Under the pieces are notes generated by a model, which was given only the letters and a program-made list of their open reading frames with translations, ran no database searches and had not been told where the DNA came from. From assembly GCF_003515065.1 (NCBI RefSeq), contig NZ_QXGH01000003.1, forward strand, positions 1 to 36,565: a DNA stretch of 36,565 bases, written 5' to 3'. This document shows positions 1 through 6,170 of the stretch, piece after piece (position 1 is the stretch's first letter; every line of letters starts with the position of its first letter). The DNA comes from Nocardioides immobilis (GTDB lineage: Bacteria; Actinomycetota; Actinomycetes; Propionibacteriales; Nocardioidaceae). The translations under genes were made by a program, and so were the position numbers.

Positions 1-254
1 GGCCCGCGCATGCCAGTAGTGAGCCACACGAACGTGTCGTGGGCAGCCGCACAGAGAGCCACGGACCGGACGCCTGGACCGAGCCTCGCCAGGCACCGAT
101 CCTGACGTCAATGAAACAAGTAGCCGCACGGCGTGCTCGCGGAGCTGCACGAGTAGCGTTCCTGGCATGGCCACGAAGTCGGAGCGGCAGGCCGCCAGGC
201 GGCACTAGCGGGCGGTTCCGTGCACTTGACGACGGTTCTGGGTTCTCGAGCTGG
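1..254. other. no gene recognised
   Basis: I see no convincing coding frame, RNA gene or repeat in this stretch. Frames that stay open here have arginine-rich, low-information translations typical of high-GC shadow reading. Confidence 0.4.
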
Positions 255-572
255 TCACGCGAAACTCGACGAGACGACGAATACCAGCCATGTGTAATAC
301 AGAGCGAACGTCGCAACGCTTCCGAGGACGAGGCCAACGCCGACCGGTCGGGTTCGTTCGGCGAACATCATCACCAGACCGATGAGCACGGCCTCCGCCC
401 AGACGGCGATCACCGCTGGCCACCAGATGTCCTGTATCGGCACCTCGGCGGAGTCGTAACGATTGGCGATGCCGGGCAGCGCGAGGAAGATGGCGACTTG
501 GCACGCTCCAACGATCACGGCGGCGGACAAGATCGGATGTCCACCACCGGGTCGCTCGTCCCTTGCAGTCAT
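255..572 (-). CDS. small three-helix membrane protein
   Basis: This encodes about 105 residues if started at the ATG at 572; a GTG at 593 would add seven residues. Three hydrophobic segments are visible at roughly residues 14-33, 50-70 and 77-100, with a short polar, arginine-containing loop (AERTRPVG) between the second and third. The protein ends within a few residues of the last helix. I do not recognise a named family and no catalytic motif is visible, so the function is unknown; it is most likely an inner-membrane protein. It has no close operon partner: the next gene on this strand lies about 250 bases upstream. The amphipathic pattern and clean membrane segments make it a real gene rather than a shadow. 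Confidence 0.6.
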   Translation of the reverse strand: MTARDERPGGGHPILSAAVIVGACQVAIFLALPGIANRYDSAEVPIQDIWWPAVIAVWAEAVLIGLVMMFAERTRPVGVGLVLGSVATFALYYTWLVFVVSSSFA

Positions 573-822
573 AGAACCGAAGGTACGGCGCACACTGCTC
601 GATCACATGAGTACCTGTGCTTAGGGCCAGCCGCGATCCGACTGTGACGCTGCGTTCACCCACCTCAGACATCGCGACGGTGCCACCGTCATTCAGCGAC
701 ACAGCACTTGGTGGGCGCGCACCCAGGCCGGAAGCGGGGGGCTGAGGCGGGCGCAGTCACAGAAGGTGGCACCCGGCTTACCCTTCGTCCCATCCGGCAC
801 TCCCGGCCGTTCACGGTGATTG

Positions 823-1170
823 TCAAGACCGGGCGAGGCCCGATAGACCACGCTTGTAGGTGACGCGTCCCTCTCCTCGCATGTACGCGCGCGCCAGGGC
901 CGCGAGGGTGCGAAGCGCTGCCTCCTGATCCGCCTCGTCCTGATCGCAGAGATCCACCGTGGCAGAGACGCCCAGATCGAAGATGGTGACGTCAGCCCAA
1001 CCCCCGGCGCTGATCCTGAGGCCAGCGATCCGCTGCTAACCGTCCGTAGCCCTCAACTCCGCCCGACGGACGTACTTGGACCTTGGATCCACCGAGAGCG
1101 TCGACTCGACGTCCGCGCCGAACACCTCGGCCACAACCTGATCTAGCAGGCGACCCACGTCCGTGACCAT
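823..1170 (-). pseudogene. small conserved-looking ORF interrupted by an in-frame TAG
   Basis: Reading leftward from an ATG at 1170 gives a protein-like frame that meets TAG at 1036-1038. The same frame then continues open for 70 more codons to TGA at 823-825. The two halves read smoothly across the stop (RAELRATDG, stop, QRIAGLRISAGG) and the downstream half keeps a helical, charged, protein-like composition (CDQDEADQEAALRTLAAL). The simplest reading is one 115-codon gene broken by a single amber codon, from a CAG, TGG or similar ancestral codon, or by a sequencing error. I do not recognise the family. The first part could still be expressed as a 44-residue peptide. Confidence 0.45.
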
Positions 1171-1382
1171 GACGGCAGTGTCTCGCACCACCAGGCTCCC
1201 TCTACTCGGCAGTCGCACTCGATGTCGCCGATGACAGGGCGCTGTTGCGACAGCATGCTCGTCGCATGACCGCCTCGCAGTTCGACGATCTTCCTGGATG
1301 GGAGTCTCCGCCGAGGAGGTTAAGGAACCGAGAAATCAGACGACGCGTGCGAGGGGTCCGGCTCGGTGGCACCATCGGCTCC

Positions 1383-1643
1383 ATGGAGGTCGCACACGCT
1401 GATCCGCGGGCCATCGCCGCCACCGTCGAGGAGCCGGCGTACTGGGTGTATTTCTGGACCGAAACCGGCGCCGCCGAGAAGTTCCGTGTCACCCGCGCAG
1501 GCAGCGTCCACGAGGTCCTGTCCTGGGCGGAGCTGAAGTCACAGGGCCGCACGTTCGGGCTGTACATCGAAGCCGGGAAGGCAATCGAGGACCGGCACCT
1601 GATCAGGCTGTCGGGCCAGGAACCGAACAGGCGGCGCTCCTGA
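1383..1643 (+). CDS. small hypothetical protein
   Basis: From the ATG at 1383 the frame gives 86 residues with balanced composition, including PAYWVYFWTETG, a charged middle (AEKFRVTRAGSVHEVLSWAE) and a basic end. Upstream in-frame ATGs at 1245 and 1266 would add an arginine-rich extension that does not look like protein, so I prefer 1383. No strong ribosome-binding site precedes any of these starts. The aromatic, strand-rich opening followed by a helix and then RTFGLYI suggests a small alpha/beta fold. I do not recognise it and infer no function. Confidence 0.45.
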   Translation: MEVAHADPRAIAATVEEPAYWVYFWTETGAAEKFRVTRAGSVHEVLSWAELKSQGRTFGLYIEAGKAIEDRHLIRLSGQEPNRRRS

Positions 1644-1845
1644 AGCTGGAGCGCTAGCGATTCCATCGGAGCTAGGACGGCTACGCCCAAAGCGTTGGCG
1701 GCCACCGCCCAGATCTGCTGCTGTCGGGGCGAAGCGCCCGACCATGCCGCGACTCGGGCGGAGCGCCCGACCTATGCCGCAGCCCCGCCAAGGACCGTGC
1801 CGGTTACGGACAGACAGCGACGTAGACTCAAGTGGAGGACGTGAG

Positions 1846-2211
1846 ATGCGCAAACAGGCGTGGGCAGCGGGAGTGTCGGTGGCCGCCATCGGTGGCTGGC
1901 TCGCCACGCGCTCCAAGAACGCCAGCAAGTACATGCATCGCACCACGAACAAAACCAAAGGCCTTGCGTATCGAGCCGTCCGACGGCACCCCAGCACGAC
2001 GGTGGATGACCCGGTTCTCGCCGACCGCATCCGGTCGACCATTGGTCCGCTCGAGAAGCAACTCCACAACTCTCGCATCAACGTAACGGTCGAGAACGGC
2101 GTCGCGATCCTGCACGGCGAGGCCAAGTCTCCTGAGGCGGCGACCCAGATAGAGGAAGCCGTGCGCCACGTCGCCGGTATACGCGACGTCCGCTCCCACC
2201 TCTCCGACTGA
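1846..2211 (+). CDS. BON-domain protein
   Basis: This encodes 121 residues from an ATG at 1846, preceded by a good GGAGG site near 1834. The first 25 residues are basic then hydrophobic (GVSVAAIGGWLA), consistent with a membrane anchor or signal segment. The C-terminal 65 residues match the BON pattern: DPVLADRIRSTIG, then NVTVENGVAILHGEA, then a helix and a closing AGIRDVRSHL. BON domains (as in OsmY) are thought to bind phospholipid or mediate protein contacts at the envelope. Here a single BON unit is tethered by an N-terminal segment, so an envelope or stress role is the likely inference. It stands alone; the next gene begins about 520 bases downstream. Confidence 0.8.
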   Translation: MRKQAWAAGVSVAAIGGWLATRSKNASKYMHRTTNKTKGLAYRAVRRHPSTTVDDPVLADRIRSTIGPLEKQLHNSRINVTVENGVAILHGEAKSPEAATQIEEAVRHVAGIRDVRSHLSD

Positions 2212-2733
2212 GTCCAACCCTCGGGCAGAAACCCCATCGCCTAACCACTGCTGCGAAGGGGCGTCGATCGCGCGCTTCTGCCGCGGCGCGGGTGCGTCGT
2301 AGCCGCGAATCGGCTATGTCCGCGAAGCGGCAGCGTCCCATTCCGCCAGTGACGCGGGCCCGACTACCACCCGGTTCGTCGCAAACGCGCTCTTCTGCCG
2401 GACGTTGAGCGCGTCCCGGTGAGGGATCCCCTCGCGGCGATCACCGCGGTGCTGGTCGAGGGCGCTCATGTGGTCCGGTGCCGGTTCGCCTACCGGGGCG
2501 GGTTGGACCTATCGGACTGATGTGCGAGCGGGCTGGTCCTCCCGCGGCTCCTCTTCGACGAGGACGACCAGCTTGCTCACAGGCGCGGCGATCCCTGGGG
2601 AGTCTCCTCCGTGGCCTACTCGAGGATCTCGTCCTCGACATCCATCTCGACCGGCACCACCGAATGTGGCGCGAGCATGGGATGGTTTCGAGCACGGGGC
2701 CCTTCAGCCATTCACACGCTTGGAGTGATCCAT
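2212..2733. other. 522-base gap with no confident gene
   Basis: No frame here is convincing. A plus-strand frame from about 2416 to 2650 reads somewhat protein-like (VVRCRFAYRGG, then LVLPRLLFDEDDQLAHRR) but contains a TGA at about 2518-2520 and runs into the upstream part of the SRPBCC reading frame. It may be a remnant, but I cannot name a family. Confidence 0.3.
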
Positions 2734-3186
2734 ATGCCAGAACGTCACATCACGGTGCAACGGACGATGTCTGCGTCCCCGGGTTCCGTATGGGCCGTGT
2801 ACGCCGACTTCCCGAATCTGGCGACCCATTGGAGTGGCCTCAGGGCCACGAGAGCCATCGGCGACCAGACCAGCGGCGTGGGCGCTCGCCGCCGCGTCGA
2901 GCTGAAGCCGATGGGCAGCATGGATGAAACCGTCACCACCTGGGAGGAAGGTCGCAGGATCGACACGCAGAATCAGCCCAGTGCGTCGGTGCCGATCAAG
3001 CGGGCCGAGTCGACGCTCACGCTCGGCCCCGACGACAACGGGACGTTGGCCACGTTCGACTACCGATATGTGCCCAGGGGTGGCCCGCTCGGTCGATTCA
3101 CGGGCCCCTTGATCGACAAGATGCTGACGGCGAACTTCACCGACATGTTGGCTGCCACCGAGAAGGCCGCCCTCACGAACGGGTAG
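2734..3186 (+). CDS. SRPBCC-family (polyketide cyclase/dehydrase-like) protein
   Basis: This encodes 150 residues from the ATG at 2734, with TGGAGTGA upstream as ribosome-binding site; the longer upstream frame is serine-rich and unlikely to be translated. The pattern is that of the START/SRPBCC helix-grip fold: an opening strand (ITVQRTMSASPGSVWAVYADFPNLATHWSG split by the first helix), a run of beta strands in the middle, and a long C-terminal helix (TANFTDMLAATEKAAL). Members bind hydrophobic ligands or act as polyketide cyclases. Catalytic residues cannot be assigned. No biosynthetic neighbours are present, so the ligand is unknown. It is a stand-alone gene. Confidence 0.75.
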   Translation: MPERHITVQRTMSASPGSVWAVYADFPNLATHWSGLRATRAIGDQTSGVGARRRVELKPMGSMDETVTTWEEGRRIDTQNQPSASVPIKRAESTLTLGPDDNGTLATFDYRYVPRGGPLGRFTGPLIDKMLTANFTDMLAATEKAALTNG

Positions 3187-3397
3187 CGGACGCGGAACGG
3201 CCCAGGAGGCCGAGGATCTGGTGTGTGCTCGGACGGCGCCATTGAGATCGCTTACGGACAGGGCTGGGGCGATGCGCTGCCACCTGTCGGTCAGCGCGAG
3301 GGCTCATCATCCAGACGTGCTCCGAAGCGGCCCGACCGTCACGATGGGTGTGCGTCCGTGGCGTTAGGGGATCGGTGAGCGGGACGGCGAAGCCTCC

Positions 3398-3667
3398 TCA
3401 TCGCCTGTAGACGTCGCTGCGTCGGTCTATATGGACGATCTCCACCGTGCGGGCGTGATCAACGACGCCGTAGATCACCCGGTAGTCACCTCGGCGAGCA
3501 GCGTGCAGGCCGGCGAGCTCGCCGCGGAGGGGCTTGCCTACTCGCTGTGGATTGTCAGCGAGAGGCCCGAAGATGAACTCGGCGCAGGCCGTAGCGATCT
3601 TCTCTGGCAACCGCTGTAGATCGCGTTCGGCTCGAGCCGTGACTCGGATCGAGTACCGCTCCGCCAC
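3398..3667 (-). CDS. RelE/ParE-type toxin
   Basis: This encodes 89 residues. The start (AERYSIRVTARAERDLQRLP) and the later RGDYRVIYGVVD and VEIVHIDRRSDVYR blocks are the standard RelE-superfamily toxin pattern: an N-terminal strand, two helices, then a beta sheet carrying basic residues and an H-x-R-x-x-YR end. RelE-type toxins cleave mRNA on the ribosome; ParE-type relatives poison gyrase, but the HIDRRSDVYR tail favours RelE. Its ATG at 3667 directly abuts the antitoxin stop at 3668, so the two are translationally coupled in the antitoxin-first order. Length is normal for an intact toxin. Confidence 0.88.
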   Translation of the reverse strand: MAERYSIRVTARAERDLQRLPEKIATACAEFIFGPLADNPQRVGKPLRGELAGLHAARRGDYRVIYGVVDHARTVEIVHIDRRSDVYRR

Positions 3668-3937
3668 TCAGGCGATCCCGTAGCGGGACTTGAGTGCGTC
3701 GTTGTCGGCGAAGCGGCCTGCGGCGGCGTCGGCGAGGCCCTCATTAATGGCTTCGGCAGCGCCAGGTGTTCCAAGGATCTCCAGGGTCTCCTCGATGGCG
3801 GCGAGATCGTCGGCGGAGATGAGGACCGCGGCCGGGTGACCGTGACGGGTGATTGTCACGCGTTGATGGGTGCGTTCGACCTCCGAGACGTACTCGGAGA
3901 GCCGGTCTCGCGCGTCGCCAAGGGGTACAGCAGTCAT
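3668..3937 (-). CDS. Phd/YefM-family antitoxin
   Basis: This encodes 89 residues from the ATG at 3937; a second ATG at 3943 adds two residues. The N-terminal block (AVPLGDARDRLSEYVSEVE, then VTITRHGHPAAVLISADDL) is the Phd/YefM DNA-binding fold that also dimerises. The C-terminal half (EETLEILGTPGAAEAINEG onward) is the flexible toxin-wrapping region. It should neutralise the RelE-like toxin encoded immediately downstream and repress the shared promoter. The ATG lies only a few bases after a TACACT -10-like hexamer, so the transcript may be leaderless or nearly so. Confidence 0.88.
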   Translation of the reverse strand: MTAVPLGDARDRLSEYVSEVERTHQRVTITRHGHPAAVLISADDLAAIEETLEILGTPGAAEAINEGLADAAAGRFADNDALKSRYGIA

Positions 3938-3940
3938 GCC

Positions 3941-3968
3941 CATAGTGTAGCCAAAATATTGGGCAAAA
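3941..3968 (-). promoter_or_regulatory. candidate promoter/operator of the toxin-antitoxin operon
   Basis: Reading the minus strand, this AT-rich patch contains TTTTGCCCAATATTTTGGC followed by TACACT just before the antitoxin ATG. AATATT is a short palindrome flanked by an imperfect GCC/GGC pair and by a TTTTG direct repeat. It is a plausible autoregulation site for the antitoxin and stands out against the GC-rich surroundings. No good -35 element is evident. Confidence 0.4.
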
Positions 3969-4143
3969 CTCGACCTCGTCTTTGCCGCGACGCACATCGC
4001 GGCAACCCGCCGAGACCTATGTGCGCCGGCTTCCGCCCTTGCAGCCACAGGCCGGAAGCGTCTTGCTGCTTGAGTCAGGCGCTGCCCGATGCCCGAGCCG
4101 GCCCCGTCCGTGGTCTGGCAGGGCCCACCCTTGGAGGTGCGCC

Positions 4144-4470
4144 ATGAGCGCGCTGCTTGTCGGGTACGCCCGATGCTCGACCGATCAACAAGACCTCACC
4201 GCTCAACGCGACGCCCTGCTAAACCTCGGTGTTCAGCCTGAACGGATCTACGTCGACCATGGCCTGACCGGGACCAACCGCGAGCGACCCGGACTCCGCG
4301 AGGCGCTCGCTGCCTGCCGCGCAGGCGACACGCTGGTAGTCACCAAGCTCGACCGTTTGGCCAGGTCCCTGCCCGATGCCCGGGCAATCGCCGACGAGCT
4401 CACCGCCCGGCAGATCAGCCTCTCGCTGGGCGGGTCGGTGTACCGCCTCGGTGGTTTGGGGCGACGATGA
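4144..4470 (+). pseudogene. truncated serine recombinase (resolvase family)
   Basis: This starts at the ATG at 4144 behind a clear GGAGG at about 4132. The 108 residues carry the resolvase N-terminal catalytic domain: VGYARCSTDQQDL with the nucleophilic serine at residue 12, then YVDHGLTGTNRERPGL and VVTKLDRLARS. The family continues past GGSVY into a long E helix and a C-terminal helix-turn-helix, for about 180-200 residues in total. Here the frame shifts into RLGGLGRR and stops at once, so the DNA-binding domain and dimerisation helix are missing. Without them it should not recombine DNA. It is most likely a remnant of a transposon resolvase or DNA invertase. No matching terminal repeats were found nearby. 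Confidence 0.75.
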
Positions 4471-4584
4471 GGCTCGACCCTTCAAAGGGCCGCGATGAAC
4501 GGCCAGGTCTTGGTGCCGTCGCGGCAGACCTGTGAAGCGCGGGTTGTCCGGCTCGGTCTGGAGACACTCCGACGCGGTAAGACC

Positions 4585-5046
4585 TCAGCCTGAAGTGGTC
4601 GGCTCGATCTGCGCGAGCTGCTGGGTCAGGTAGCTGCGCATCCGATCGCGAAGATCCTGCTCAAGCTGCTGCAGCCGTGCGACCTCGGCCTCCAGTGTTG
4701 CCTTCTGCTCGGCCAGGTCGCCCAGCACGGTCGTGCGCTGCCGGTCGAGCTCGGCGCTCTGCTCTGCCCGCGCCCGCTCCAGCTCGGCGCGCACCCGCTC
4801 GGCCTCCGCGTGGGCGTCAGCCAGGACCCGATCGGCCTCCGCACTGGCCGACGCCTTCAGTTGTTCCGCCTGAGCCTGGCTCGACCCGGTGAGCCGATCC
4901 GCGTCGCTCTGCGCCGCGGCCACGATCGAGGCAGCCTCGGTCCTGGACTCCCCGAGGAGTTCGTCGGCATTGCGGGCAGCGACCTCAAGCAGCCGAGCGA
5001 CAGGGCTGGTCTCCTCTCCAGCGCTGGCGTCCTGCTCTGCCATCAT
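4585..5046 (-). CDS. DivIVA-like coiled-coil protein
   Basis: This encodes about 153 residues from the ATG at 5046, with GGGGG just upstream; an ATG at 5043 is equally possible and the frame extending further upstream is not needed. The protein is an almost uninterrupted alanine-, glutamate- and glutamine-rich coiled coil (residues 20-135). It closes with LRDRMRSYLTQQLAQIE, which resembles the C-terminal segment of actinobacterial DivIVA/Wag31-type proteins. The conserved N-terminal DivIVA lipid-binding motif is not obvious, so this is a relative rather than DivIVA itself. Such proteins act at poles and septa in wall growth or division. It stands alone here. Confidence 0.65.
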   Translation of the reverse strand: MMAEQDASAGEETSPVARLLEVAARNADELLGESRTEAASIVAAAQSDADRLTGSSQAQAEQLKASASAEADRVLADAHAEAERVRAELERARAEQSAELDRQRTTVLGDLAEQKATLEAEVARLQQLEQDLRDRMRSYLTQQLAQIEPTTSG

Positions 5047-5052
5047 CACCAT

Positions 5053-5583
5053 GCCCCCTAAAGAGTCAGTGCCACCGTACGGTCCGCGCGCGACGCAACA
5101 CAACGCGGCCACCCAACGCCACCCAACCCGTACCGCAACTGACAATAGGTTGCCTCACCTCGTTGCAGGGACGCCCGGGTCTGCTGCACGAACTGGTGAC
5201 ACCTGCCGCTCGACAGCGCTGGCCAGCTGCAGTGTGAACTGCAGTCTTGACCGCAGTGAAGAAAACCACTGCATGCTGACCTGGCCGAACGTGGTTTCGC
5301 TCGCCCGCCAGTGACCGAGTCTGGCCTGCGCCGGGGCTCTCGCCCTTGCGCCAACCTGTCACCTGATCGTGCAGCAGACCCGTTCATCGGCAGCCGTGAG
5401 TTCAGGATCGCGCTCAGACATGTTCGAAGACTGGCACGGGACGCTCTCGGCGGGCGCGGAGCCGCACGCTGACTGCCGCGCAGGCGTGCGACATCTGATT
5501 CGAACCAGCCGAAGCGCCCCACCTCCCCGCACTCCTCAACGGCTTCAAAGTCACCCGCGTAGATTGATACTGAATCGCCCATA
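5053..5583. other. 530-base gap with no confident gene
   Basis: Neither strand shows a convincing coding frame. A 7-base inverted repeat (CGCACGC at about 5462 pairing with GCGTGCG at about 5484) could form a hairpin, but it is not placed as a terminator of any intact gene. A TTCGAAC motif at about 5500 resembles a tRNA T-loop, but the flanking stem does not pair. Confidence 0.3.
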
Positions 5584-6170
5584 CGAACCTGACGAGCGCG
5601 CGTCTGGACAACGCCGGCCAGACCTGCAACGCCGCCAAGCGGTTCATCGTCGTCGACGATCTCTATGAGCCGTTCCTGGAGAAGTTCACGGCCGCGGTGC
5701 TCGCGAGCCGGGTCGCGCCCCTGTCGTCGCTGGCGGCAGCCGAGCGGCTCGAGGAGCAGGTCGACCGGGCGGTGCTCCAGGGCGCCACCCTCACGACAGC
5801 GGGCAAGCGGGAAGGCGCGTCGTACGCGCCCGGCGTGCTGACCGGTGTCACGCCCGCCAACGACGCCTACCACGAGGAGCTGTTCGGGCCGGTGGGCGTG
5901 GTCTTCCGGGTCGCCTCCGAGGACGAGGCGGTGACGCTGGCCAACGACACGCCGTTCGGGCTCGGCGCCTACGTGTTCGCCACCGACCCGGAGCAGGCGG
6001 CCCGGGTGGCCGACCGCATCGAGGCCGGCATGGTGTTCGTCAATGGAGTCATGCTCGACAGCCCGGAGCTCCCGTTCGGGGGCATCAAGTCGTCCGGCTT
6101 CGGGCGCGAGCTCGGTCGCTACGGGCTCGAGGAGTTCGTGAACAAGAAGCTGATCCGGACCGTCCACTAG
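5584..6170 (+). pseudogene. aldehyde dehydrogenase 3' remnant (succinate-semialdehyde dehydrogenase-like)
   Basis: The frame opens after a TGA at about 5571 with no proper start and reads ARLDNAGQTCNAAKRFIVV, the aldehyde dehydrogenase segment that contains the catalytic cysteine. It later keeps EELFGPVGVVFRV, NDTPFGLGAYVFA and ELPFGGIKSSGFGRELG, the standard C-terminal motifs. About 250 N-terminal residues, including the NAD-binding region, are absent. A second lesion is visible: FTAAVLASRVAPLSSLAAAERL lacks the roughly 10 residues normally present before the APLSS segment. The sequence most resembles the NAD(P)-dependent succinate-semialdehyde dehydrogenase group. It should be non-functional. 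Its TAG stop overlaps the stop of the convergent dikinase gene. Confidence 0.8.

Noticed and set aside
5498..5512. TTCGAAC motif resembling a tRNA T-loop
   Set aside because: The flanking bases do not form the T-stem, and no acceptor, D or anticodon arms can be placed around it.
5058..6167. long minus-strand open frame across the aldehyde dehydrogenase remnant
   Set aside because: It is the antisense shadow of a clearly coding plus strand; its translation has no family motifs.
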